Part shown: positions 31,795-39,167 of the stretch, in pieces
How the letters are laid out: every line of letters starts with the position of its first letter
Numbering within the stretch: the first letter of the stretch is position 1
DNA from: Massilia oculi
Lineage (GTDB): Bacteria > Pseudomonadota > Gammaproteobacteria > Burkholderiales > Burkholderiaceae_D
DNA length: 64,000 bases
Direction of reading: 5' to 3'
Assembly (NCBI RefSeq): GCF_003143515.1
Contig: NZ_CP029343.1
Coordinates: 1,922,001 to 1,986,000 of the forward strand
Notes under the pieces: model-generated
Seen by the model: the letters and a program-made list of their open reading frames with translations, nothing else
What the model was told of the DNA's origin: nothing
Database searches by the model: none
Position numbers and translations under genes: made by a program

Positions 31795-32052
31795 ATGTTG
31801 CGCGCATCCCGTCTCCTCTCGGCCAGCCTGGCCGCCGCCACCCTGGCCCTGCCGGCCGTGGCGGACGCGCGCGTCGTGTCGGCCAGCTTCGAGGCGCGCT
31901 TCGAGATCGTCGCCACCTGCTCGGTCAGCGTCGCCCGCTCGGTGGACGTCGCCTGCGCCAGCCCGGCCACGCCCTACCTGCTCGATGCCAGCGCCGCACC
32001 TTCCCAGCGCAGCACCGACGTGGACGCACGCCGCGTCACCGTCTACTTCTAG
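31795..32052 (+). CDS. Small secreted spore-coat-U-like protein
   Basis: An 85-residue protein with a signal peptide (about 1-25, ending VADA). The rest looks like a shortened spore coat U (SCPU/Csu pilin) fold: FEARFEIVATCSVSV corresponds to the first strands, VACASPATPYLLDA to the cysteine strand, and RRVTVYF to the characteristic C-terminal donor-like strand. The middle of a normal 150-residue SCPU domain is missing. The gene ends exactly at the boundary of an IS remnant: TAG at 32050-32052 uses the first base of the element, and restoring the flank gives TAA, so the C-terminus is natural. Confidence 0.6.
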   Translation: MLRASRLLSASLAAATLALPAVADARVVSASFEARFEIVATCSVSVARSVDVACASPATPYLLDASAAPSQRSTDVDARRVTVYF

Positions 32053-32515
32053 GCGCTGTCATCGTTATCTGTTGATGACCTTGAATGCGATATGCAGCGA
32101 AGGCGCGACAGGCGGCGTTGGCGTCGGTGACCAGCAGCGCTTGCGAATCGGGTTTCGGCAGCAAGTGTTTGATCAGTTGGGTCACCGTCAAGGCGCCGCG
32201 GCCGGTGACGGCATCGATGGTCTGTCCGCTGCGGTCGCGCGCTGCCAGGATGCAGTCGAGGTGACGTGAGCTGCCGCGCAGGGCGGCCCTGCCACCGCGT
32301 TTGCGCGGAGGGCGATCACTCGGTCGAGCCCGGCTGCCGGATGCAGGGCGGCGAGCACCTGCTGGCGCCGCGGCTGGTTCAGCAGCGGCAACCGGGTGAA
32401 CAGCTTCGCAAACTCCGGCGCTTTCATTGCGCGCTCCCGATCGATGACGACCGGGGTTGGACCGCGGGTCAGCTCAGCAGTTCAACACTCATCCATATCC
32501 AACGGGTACAGCGCC
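32052..32515 (-). mobile_element. Deleted IS1595-type insertion sequence remnant with inverted repeats and 8-bp target duplication
   Basis: 464 bp bounded by GGCGCTGT (32052-32059) and its inverse ACAGCGCC (32508-32515); about 19 of 27 terminal positions match between ends. It is flanked by TACTTCTA (32044-32051) and TGCTTCTA (32516-32523), a 7/8 direct repeat of the 8-bp length expected for the IS1595 family. It encloses the broken transposase gene and cannot move by itself. Confidence 0.8.
32075..32427 (-). pseudogene. IS1595-family transposase pseudogene (internal deletion and frameshift)
   Basis: The N-terminus reads MKAPEFAKLFTRLPLLNQPR through AAGLDRVIAL. It then jumps, with a frame change, to RPPRKRGGRAALRGSSRHLDC and on to ILAARDRSGQTIDAVTGRGALTVTQLIKHLLPK and LLVTDANAACRAF. 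Those are the N-terminal and DDE-core regions of IS1595 transposases as I know them. The CxxC zinc ribbon and first catalytic Asp (DEMY-type) are lost by deletion; the second Asp (TDANAA) remains; the C-terminal catalytic part is absent. Confidence 0.8.
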
Positions 32516-32594
32516 TGCTTCTAAGACGTTTTCCTTATTTGCATATCAGCATTTCTTCGTAGGCGCCCCGGCAGGCGCCGTCGATAATGGCCGA

Positions 32595-33626
32595 GTGAAT
32601 CATTCCGCCCAACCTCCCGACGCCCAGGCAAGCGCGGACAATGCCGACCGCCTGGTGCACTGGCTGATCGACAGCGTGCAGCTGGAAGCGACCGTGTTCC
32701 ACCTCGGCCAGTACTGCGGCCGCTGGCAGGCGTCCACCGCCGGCCGTGGCCTGGGCAGCTTCCACCTGGTGCTGCATGGCGCGTGCTATCTGCACGCCGA
32801 GGGCCGCGCGCCGGTCCATTTGCGCGCGCGCGACGGCGTGTTCATGCTGCGCGACACGCCGCACTTCCTCAGTCCCGACCCCGACCCGGCCAGCGCCCGT
32901 CCCGGCCTGCCGATGCAGCAGCTCGGCCAGGCCGCGCCCGACGCCACCGCCCTGGCCTGCGGCTTCTTCCACTTTCGCAGCGCGCTCAGTACGCTGATCG
33001 CCGACTCCTTCCCGGACAGCCTGGTGCTGCGCGCCGACGACCCGTCGCTGCAGGCCCTGAATGCGCTGTTCGAACTGATCCTGCTGGAGCCACCGCGCGA
33101 CCCCGATGCTCCGTCGCCGCTGGTGGCGCGCCTGGCCGAGCTGATGTTCTTCTATGTCATCCGCCACGTGGCGCGCCAGCAGGACATCGCCACCGGCCTC
33201 TTGGCCGTGGCCAGCCGCCCCGAGTTCTCGCCCCTGCTCGACCGCATGATGCAGGAGCCCGGCCAGGACTGGTCGACCGGGAACATGGCGCGCGCCGCCC
33301 ATATGTCGCGCTCGAGCTTCTACAAGCACTTCAGCGAGGCCAGCGGCCAGGCGCCGGCGCAGTTCCTGCTGCTGCTGCGCATGAAGATCGCGGCCCAGCG
33401 CCTGCACGGCGGCGAGACGGTCGAGCGCACCGCCGGCCACGTCGGCTACAACTCGTATGCCGCCTTTTCGCGCGCCTTCCACAAGGTGATGGGCGAGCAT
33501 CCGGGCACCTTCCGGCGCGGCCGGCACGTCCACGTCAAGACGCCTGCGAGTGGGCCGATTCGGACGATCGAGCAGAAAACAAGGACGGCTGTGTCCGAAC
33601 GTGTTTTTCATTCGCCGCTAAAATGA
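32595..33626 (+). CDS. AraC-family transcriptional regulator with cupin-type sensor domain
   Basis: A 343-residue regulator. The N-terminal half (about 20-200) is a cupin_6-type ligand-binding domain (LGSFHLVLHGACYLH, RDGVFMLRDTPHFL). The C-terminal 240-330 contains both AraC helix-turn-helix units (MARAAHMSRSSFYKHFSEASG and VERTAGHVGYNSYAAFSRAF). I choose the GTG at 32595 (VNHSAQPP); upstream codons run into the IS remnant and are not plausible. The SD is weak. It sits 31 bp upstream of the AhpD-ACAD-ABC genes in the same direction and is their likely regulator. Confidence 0.87.
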   Translation: MNHSAQPPDAQASADNADRLVHWLIDSVQLEATVFHLGQYCGRWQASTAGRGLGSFHLVLHGACYLHAEGRAPVHLRARDGVFMLRDTPHFLSPDPDPASARPGLPMQQLGQAAPDATALACGFFHFRSALSTLIADSFPDSLVLRADDPSLQALNALFELILLEPPRDPDAPSPLVARLAELMFFYVIRHVARQQDIATGLLAVASRPEFSPLLDRMMQEPGQDWSTGNMARAAHMSRSSFYKHFSEASGQAPAQFLLLLRMKIAAQRLHGGETVERTAGHVGYNSYAAFSRAFHKVMGEHPGTFRRGRHVHVKTPASGPIRTIEQKTRTAVSERVFHSPLK

Positions 33627-33657
33627 CGAACCCAACGCTTCAATAGAGAGAGCCGCC

Positions 33658-34212
33658 ATGTCCCGCCTGACCCTGCATACCCAAGAAACCGCCCCTGAAG
33701 GCAGCCGTCCCTTCGTGGACAAGGCCGTCGCCAACAACGGCTTCCTGCCGAACCTGATCGGCGTGCTGGCCAATTCGCCGCAGGCGCTGCAGACCTATAT
33801 GACGGTGTCGGGCATCAATGCCGAGACCAGCCTCCCCCTGCCGGAACGCGAAGTCGTGCAGATCACCGCGGCCCGCATCCACGGCTGCGACTTCTGCATC
33901 GCCGGCCACACCGCCATCGCCCTCAAGAAGGCTCAGCTGCCGGTCGAGACCGTCCGCGCCATGCAGCAAGGCCAGGACACCGGCGACGCCAGGCTCGACG
34001 CCGTGCGCCGGTTCTCGGAAGCCGTCATCGCCACCCGCGGCGGCGTGAGCGACGACGCCCTGGCCGCCTTCAAGGCCGCCGGCTACAACGACCAGCAGGC
34101 GCTGGAAGTCGTGCTGGGCATCAGCCTGGCCACCCTGTGCAACTTCGCCAACACCCTGGCCGGCAGCGCGATCAACCCGCAGCTGCAACCCTACGCCAGC
34201 GGAGCCATCTGA
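33658..34212 (+). CDS. AhpD/carboxymuconolactone decarboxylase family protein with CxxC
   Basis: A 184-residue AhpD-like protein of the CMD superfamily. The redox motif is complete: HGCDFCIAGHTAIA with Cys77, Cys80 and His84, as in alkylhydroperoxidase D-type enzymes that reduce peroxides or disulfides. SD-like AGAGAG precedes the ATG. Its stop overlaps the ATG of the flavoenzyme gene (TGATG). In this context it probably deals with peroxide or a reactive intermediate made by that flavoenzyme; this is inference. Confidence 0.85.
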   Translation: MSRLTLHTQETAPEGSRPFVDKAVANNGFLPNLIGVLANSPQALQTYMTVSGINAETSLPLPEREVVQITAARIHGCDFCIAGHTAIALKKAQLPVETVRAMQQGQDTGDARLDAVRRFSEAVIATRGGVSDDALAAFKAAGYNDQQALEVVLGISLATLCNFANTLAGSAINPQLQPYASGAI

Positions 34213-35294
34213 TGTCGAACGGCGAACAAACGACGCTGCCGCCGGCCCTGGCCGAGTGGCTGCAGGCTAACGCCGACCAGCTCGACAGCACGCCCGCGCT
34301 GGCGTCCGAGGTCGTGCCGCGCCTGGCCGGCGCCGGCCTGTTCGCCGTCGGCGTGCCGCAGGAACTGGGCGGCAGCGGCGGCGCCACGATCGATGCGATC
34401 GACGCCATCGCGGCCGTGGCCGAGCATTCGGTCACCGCCGCCTTCGTGTTCTGGGGCCAGCGCACCTTCATCGAATACCTGCTGCAAAGCCCGAACGAGG
34501 CCATGCGCGCGCGCTGGCTCGGGCCGCTCGTGCGCGGCGAATTCGCCGGCGCCACCGGCCTGTCGAACGCGATGAAATTCCTGTCCGGGATCGAGTCGCT
34601 GCAGATCACGGCCACCCCGAACGACGCCGGCTGGCAGCTCGACGGTTCGCTGGCCTGGATCACCAACCTGCGCAAGCAAGGCTTCATCGCCGCCGCCGCC
34701 GTCAATTCGGCCGGCGACCTGCCGCCCGCGGTGGTCGCCTTCATCAGCGACAGCGCCGGCGTCACGCGCAGCCCCGACCTCGAACTGATGGCCCTGCGCG
34801 GCAGCAATACCGCCGCCGTCAGGATCGAGGGCGTGCAGATCGGCGAAGGCGAAGTGCTGCATCCGAACGCGCGCGCCTGGCTGCCGGGCGTGCGTCCGTC
34901 CTTCCTGGGCCTGCAGTGCGGCCTGTCGATCGGCCTGGCGCGCGCCAGCCTGCGCGCGGCGCATGCGCTGTCGACCGCCATGCGCGGCCCGCTGCTCGAA
35001 CGCATCGCGGCCCAGCAGCTGGCGCTCGAAGACCTGGTGACGCAGCTGAAGGATGGCGTGCACGATGGCCGCTTCAAGACCGCCGCGGCCCCGATGTTCC
35101 GCCTGCGCATCGCGCTGGCCGAAAGCGTCCAGCAAGCCGTCATGCTCGAGCTGCAGGCCAGCGGCGGCCGCGCCTACCTGGTCGACCGCGACCGCAGCTT
35201 CGCGCGCCGCTGGCGCGAATCGGCCTTCATCCCGATCGTCACCCCGAGCCTGACCCAGCTGCAGGTCGAACTCGCGAAGCACGCCGCGGCATGA
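34212..35294 (+). CDS. Acyl-CoA dehydrogenase-like flavoprotein
   Basis: A 360-residue protein of the acyl-CoA dehydrogenase fold. The N-terminal helical domain includes GLFAVGVPQELGGSGG near 40-55; the middle beta domain carries the FAD/substrate segment ATGLSNAMKFLSG near 117-129; then a C-terminal helical bundle. I do not see the canonical catalytic glutamate loop of true acyl-CoA dehydrogenases, and the neighbours encode a NitT/TauT importer. A flavin-dependent monooxygenase or desulfurase-like role (DszC/SfnB branch) is therefore as likely as beta-oxidation. It overlaps genes on both sides. Confidence 0.78.
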   Translation: MSNGEQTTLPPALAEWLQANADQLDSTPALASEVVPRLAGAGLFAVGVPQELGGSGGATIDAIDAIAAVAEHSVTAAFVFWGQRTFIEYLLQSPNEAMRARWLGPLVRGEFAGATGLSNAMKFLSGIESLQITATPNDAGWQLDGSLAWITNLRKQGFIAAAAVNSAGDLPPAVVAFISDSAGVTRSPDLELMALRGSNTAAVRIEGVQIGEGEVLHPNARAWLPGVRPSFLGLQCGLSIGLARASLRAAHALSTAMRGPLLERIAAQQLALEDLVTQLKDGVHDGRFKTAAAPMFRLRIALAESVQQAVMLELQASGGRAYLVDRDRSFARRWRESAFIPIVTPSLTQLQVELAKHAAA

Positions 35295-36073
35295 CGGCGC
35301 AGGCGATCGAACGAGGCGCGACCGCGCTGTCGGCGTCCAGCCTGCGCATCGGCTACGGCGGCAAGACCGTGGTCGACGACATCTCCCTCACCATCGACAG
35401 GCGCGAGATCGTCTGCCTGCTGGGCGGCAGCGGCTGCGGCAAGTCGACCCTGCTGCGCGGCCTGGCCGGCCTCAGCCCGGCCCAGGCCGGCCAGGTCAGC
35501 TTCCTGGGCGAGCCGCTGCTCGAACCACACCCGCGCGCGGCGCTGGTTTTCCAGCAACCGAGCCTGCTGCCGTGGCTGAACGTCGAAGGCAATGTCGGCT
35601 TCGGCCTGGACTTCGCGCGCCAGCCGGCGATCGCCCGCGACGCCCGCAAGCAGCGGGTGGTCGAGGCCATCGAGGCGGTCGGCCTGGCGGCGCGCGCGCA
35701 TGCCTATCCGGCCCAGCTGTCCGGTGGCCAGGCGCAGCGCGTGGCGCTGGCGCGCGCTCTCGCCCGCCAGCCCGAGCTATTGTTCGCCGACGAGCCGTTC
35801 TCGGCGCTGGACGCGATCACGCGCGCCGAGATGCAGACCCTGCTGGTCGACCTGGTGCACCGCTGGCATACGGCGGCGCTGCTGGTGACCCATGACATCG
35901 ACGAAGCGATCCTGGTCGCCGACCGCATCCTGCTGATGGCCGGCCAGCCGGGCCAGCCAGGCAAACTCGTGCGCGAATGGAGGGTCGACCTGCCGCGGCC
36001 GCGCCACGAGCACGCCGAGGGCGTGGTCGGGCTGCGCCTGGACATCATCAAGGCCCTGCGCGAAGGCGCCTGA
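35291..36073 (+). CDS. ABC transporter ATP-binding protein, NitT/TauT (SsuB/TauB-like)
   Basis: A 260-residue ATPase of an anion or sulfonate type importer. Walker A GGSGCGKST at 45-53, Q-loop FQQPSLLPWLNV, signature LSGGQAQR at 143-150, Walker B LLFADEP at 163-169 and H-loop VTHDIDEA. The ATG at 35291 overlaps the flavoprotein stop by four bases (ATGA). It pairs with the binding protein and permease that follow. The family covers nitrate, taurine, alkanesulfonate and thiamine precursors, so the substrate cannot be named. Confidence 0.92.
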   Translation: MTAQAIERGATALSASSLRIGYGGKTVVDDISLTIDRREIVCLLGGSGCGKSTLLRGLAGLSPAQAGQVSFLGEPLLEPHPRAALVFQQPSLLPWLNVEGNVGFGLDFARQPAIARDARKQRVVEAIEAVGLAARAHAYPAQLSGGQAQRVALARALARQPELLFADEPFSALDAITRAEMQTLLVDLVHRWHTAALLVTHDIDEAILVADRILLMAGQPGQPGKLVREWRVDLPRPRHEHAEGVVGLRLDIIKALREGA

Positions 36074-36116
36074 ACGCCGCTTCCAGAACCACGAATACGA
36101 ACAACAAGGAAAACCC

Positions 36117-37343
36117 ATGAACGACCCGATCCACATCTGCGCTTCTTCCGACTGCGATTGCGGCATGACCCGGCGCGACTTCCTGCGCATGTCGGCGCTG
36201 ACCGGCGCCGCGGCCGCGTCGCCGCTGCTGTTCGCGGGCGACGCGATGGCGCAGAATTTCAGGGGTGACGACCAGCCGGTGAGAATCGGCTACCTGCCGA
36301 TCACCGACGCCGCGCCGTTGCTGGTGGCGCATGGCCGCAAGCTGTTCGAGCAGCAGGGCCTGAAGGTCGAGACGCCGCGCCTGTTCCGCAGCTGGGCCCA
36401 GATCATCGAGGCTTTCGTGGCCGGCCAGGTCAACGTGATCCACATGCTGTCGCCGGCGACCCTGTGGGTGCGCTACGGTTCGAAATTCCCGGCCAAGGTG
36501 GTGGCCTGGAACCACATCAACGGTTCCGCCCTCACGGTGCAGAACGAGATCAACTCGGTGCTCGAGCTGGGCGGCAAGACGATCGCGATCCCGTTCTGGT
36601 ACTCGATCCACAATATCCTGCTGCAGAAGATCCTGACCGCCAACAAGCTGAGCGTGGTCACCCGCGCACGCGGCGCCGCGCTCAAGCCCAACGAGGTCAA
36701 CCTGATCGTGCTGGCGCCGTCCGAAATGGTATCGGCGCTGGCGACCAAGTCGATCGCCGGCTACATCGTGGCCGAGCCGTTCAATGCGGTGGCCGAGAAT
36801 GCGAAGATCGGCAAGGTGCTGCGCTTCTCGGGCGACGTCTGGAAGAACCATGCCTGCTGCGTGACCTTCCTGGCCGAGCGCGACCTGAACGACAAGCCGG
36901 AATGGTCGCAGCGCGTGACCAATGCCATCGTCAACGCCCAGCTGTGGTCGCGTTCGAACCAGGTCGAAACGGCCAAGCTGCTGGCCGCGACCGGCCCCAA
37001 CAAGTACACCCCGCACAATCTGCAGGCGCTGACCAAGGTGCTGGCCACCACCGATTACTCGGACTACGAAAAGCGCGGCATCGTGGCCCATCCGGCCTGG
37101 CAGCAGCGCCGCATCGACTTCCAGCCGTTCCCGTTCGCCTCGTACACCGAGGAGCTGGTGCGCGCCATCGGCCAGACCAGGGTCGAGGGCGACACCGGCT
37201 TCCTGGCCAAGCTCGATCCGAAGTTCGTCGCGAAAGACCTGGTCGACGACCGCTTCGTGCGCAAGTCGATCCAGGCCGTGGGCGGCCCCGCCAAGTTCGG
37301 ATTGCCGGCCAACCTGCTGCGCACCGAGACGATCGCGGTCTGA
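36117..37343 (+). CDS. NitT/TauT-type ABC substrate-binding protein with Tat signal
   Basis: A 408-residue periplasmic binding protein of the NrtA/SsuA-like class (VRIGYLPITDAAPLLVAHG at the mature start). It has a twin-arginine signal: TRRDFLRM at 18-25 followed by a hydrophobic Ala-rich stretch and AMA cleavage near residue 45. Export in folded form suggests a bound cofactor or ligand. The n-region is unusual: three cysteines and clustered acids (HICASSDCDCG, residues 7-16) precede the RR. No lipobox. Forty-three bp after the ATPase gene. Confidence 0.88.
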   Translation: MNDPIHICASSDCDCGMTRRDFLRMSALTGAAAASPLLFAGDAMAQNFRGDDQPVRIGYLPITDAAPLLVAHGRKLFEQQGLKVETPRLFRSWAQIIEAFVAGQVNVIHMLSPATLWVRYGSKFPAKVVAWNHINGSALTVQNEINSVLELGGKTIAIPFWYSIHNILLQKILTANKLSVVTRARGAALKPNEVNLIVLAPSEMVSALATKSIAGYIVAEPFNAVAENAKIGKVLRFSGDVWKNHACCVTFLAERDLNDKPEWSQRVTNAIVNAQLWSRSNQVETAKLLAATGPNKYTPHNLQALTKVLATTDYSDYEKRGIVAHPAWQQRRIDFQPFPFASYTEELVRAIGQTRVEGDTGFLAKLDPKFVAKDLVDDRFVRKSIQAVGGPAKFGLPANLLRTETIAV

Positions 37344-37345
37344 TC

Positions 37346-38113
37346 ATGCTGGGACGTTTCTTGTGGCCGGTCGCCGGCTTTGCGATCGCGCTGCTGCTGT
37401 GGGCCTGGGGCGCCAAGGGACTCGAAGAGAGCACGCCGATCGCGGCGATGTTCGCGCCGATGGAGACCTTCGAGGCCTTGCGCGTGATGGTGCTGGGGCC
37501 GGACATCTGGGTGCACGTGGCCACCAGCCTCAAGCGCGTGGCCGTGGGCCTGGGCTTCGCGATCCTGTTCGGCGTGCCGCTCGGGATCCTGGTGGGCATG
37601 TCGAAAGCCTTCAGCCAGGCCAGCACGCCGCTGTTCCAGCTGCTGCGCATGGTCTCGCCGCTGTCGTGGATGCCGCTGGCGGTGATGGTGCTGGGCGTCG
37701 GCGATGCGCCAGTCTACTTCCTGCTGGCCTTCGCCGCCGTGTGGCCGCTGATGCTCAGCACCGCCGCCGGCGTGGCCCAGCTCGACCCGAACTGGATGCT
37801 GCTGGCGCGCTCGCTGTCGGCCACCAGATGGGAAGTGATCTGGCGCCTGGTGCTGCCGGGGATCACGGCGCAAATCCTGACCGGCGTGCGCCTCGCGATC
37901 GGCATCATCTGGATCGTGCTGGTGCCGGCCGAGATGCTGGGCGTGTCCGCCGGCCTCGGTTACTTCATCCTCGACACGCGCGACCGCCTGGCGTATTCGG
38001 AACTGACGGCCGCCATCATCCTGATCGGCCTGCTCGGTTATGCGCTCGACTATGCGGCGCGCTGCGTGCACGCGCGCTGGCTGCACTCGGTGCCTTCCGA
38101 TCCGCTGCGCTGA
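37346..38113 (+). CDS. ABC transporter permease, NitT/TauT type
   Basis: A 255-residue membrane component with about six helices. The cytoplasmic EAA-type loop carries LARSLSATRWEVIWRLVLPGI near 150-170, the contact point for the ATPase. The N-terminal helix (WPVAGFAIALLLWAWGA) directly follows the start. ATG at 37346 comes two bases after the binding-protein stop. Last gene of the AraC-AhpD-ACAD-ABC unit, closed by a strong terminator. Confidence 0.92.
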   Translation: MLGRFLWPVAGFAIALLLWAWGAKGLEESTPIAAMFAPMETFEALRVMVLGPDIWVHVATSLKRVAVGLGFAILFGVPLGILVGMSKAFSQASTPLFQLLRMVSPLSWMPLAVMVLGVGDAPVYFLLAFAAVWPLMLSTAAGVAQLDPNWMLLARSLSATRWEVIWRLVLPGITAQILTGVRLAIGIIWIVLVPAEMLGVSAGLGYFILDTRDRLAYSELTAAIILIGLLGYALDYAARCVHARWLHSVPSDPLR

Positions 38114-38122
38114 TCGCCTCTG

Positions 38123-38145
38123 CTCCCCGCCTCGCGGGGAGTTTT
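38123..38145 (+). terminator. Terminator of the ABC importer operon
   Basis: Stem CTCCCCGC / GCGGGGAG with CTC loop, followed directly by TTTT. It lies 10 bp after the permease stop, in the gap before the convergent pilus operon. Confidence 0.9.
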
Positions 38146-38153
38146 CCATCGCA

Positions 38154-39167
38154 TCAAAACGTCAGCTGCACCGTGATCGTATCGCGGTAATTGCCCGGCG
38201 TCGGCGCGCGCTGGCGCGGCACCAGGCCGTGCATCATGACGTTCTGCGTCGCGCCGTTCCCGGTGCCGGTGTACATCACGGTGCCGCCGGTGCCGTCGCC
38301 CCAGATCGCGCCGTCCGGCGTCGACGAGATCCGGTAGCCCACGGTTTCGCCGGTCAGGCTGTTCTTCATGGTGCGCGCCGCCGGATTGCCGGACAGGCCG
38401 CCGTTCATCGAAATCTGGTAGCTGCTGTTGGCGGTGCAGGTCACGCTCAGCGGCGCGCTGGCGCGCCGCTCGCTCAAGGGGCTGCCCGCGCCGAACGTCA
38501 GGTTGCTGGCGCTGATCAGGCAGTTGTTGGTCACGGTGGCGCGCGCCTGGAAGGCGAAGGATTCGGTGGCGCCGGCGGTGCACGACTTGCCGGCCCCGAA
38601 CGAATACTGCAGCGTGCCGTGGCCGGCGAAACCGGCCGTATACAAGGTGTCGGTATTGCCCGAGGTACCGACTCCGGACAGGCTGGACGCGGGGATGCGT
38701 CCATAAATCGTGACGCTCTGGGTCACCCCGCCCAGCGACAGCAGGCCGACCATGGTGCCGGTGATCGGCTTGGCGCCGATGGTGCTGGTATTGCTGCCCC
38801 ACAGCGATGCCGCCGAATAGGAAGGATCGGCATACAGGTTGAAGCCGAGGCGCCGCGCACCGCTGGTCATGTAGCGCGGATCGCCGGTGCCGCCGCCGCT
38901 GCCCGGGCCCAGGTTGACGCAGACATTGGCGGCCGGCAGCAGCAGCGGCGACTGGCCCAGCAGCAGGGTCCAGTAGCAGGTCACGTTCAGGGTGCCGCGC
39001 GCCGTGTAATCGGTGTTGGCGATCGGACTGACCACACCGAAGTCGACGTCGGTCATGGTGACGGTGCAGTTGTCGGCGCGCGCGCCGGGAATGGCCAGCA
39101 GCCACAGCAGCGCCGCCGCAAGCAACGCCCGCAGCAGCCGGACATTCATCGTCGTCATCTTCATCAT
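38154..39167 (-). CDS. Two-domain spore coat U protein, probable Csu-type pilus tip adhesin (CsuE-like)
   Basis: A 337-residue secreted protein with a signal peptide (about 7-32, LLWLLAIPGARA) and two SCPU domains in tandem. The first starts DNCTVTMTDVDFG and the second NNCLISASNLTFG; the C-terminal strand YRDTITVQLTF closes the second. Two-domain members in Csu operons are tip adhesins. The start at 39167 has AAGGAA upstream and overlaps the usher stop by four bases; several in-frame ATGs follow, so the exact start is uncertain. Confidence 0.8.
   Translation of the reverse strand: MMKMTTMNVRLLRALLAAALLWLLAIPGARADNCTVTMTDVDFGVVSPIANTDYTARGTLNVTCYWTLLLGQSPLLLPAANVCVNLGPGSGGGTGDPRYMTSGARRLGFNLYADPSYSAASLWGSNTSTIGAKPITGTMVGLLSLGGVTQSVTIYGRIPASSLSGVGTSGNTDTLYTAGFAGHGTLQYSFGAGKSCTAGATESFAFQARATVTNNCLISASNLTFGAGSPLSERRASAPLSVTCTANSSYQISMNGGLSGNPAARTMKNSLTGETVGYRISSTPDGAIWGDGTGGTVMYTGTGNGATQNVMMHGLVPRQRAPTPGNYRDTITVQLTF

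Noticed and set aside
32457..32594. Longer N-terminus for the AraC regulator
   Set aside because: Would start inside the IS remnant; the GTG at 32595 precedes the first family-like residues.
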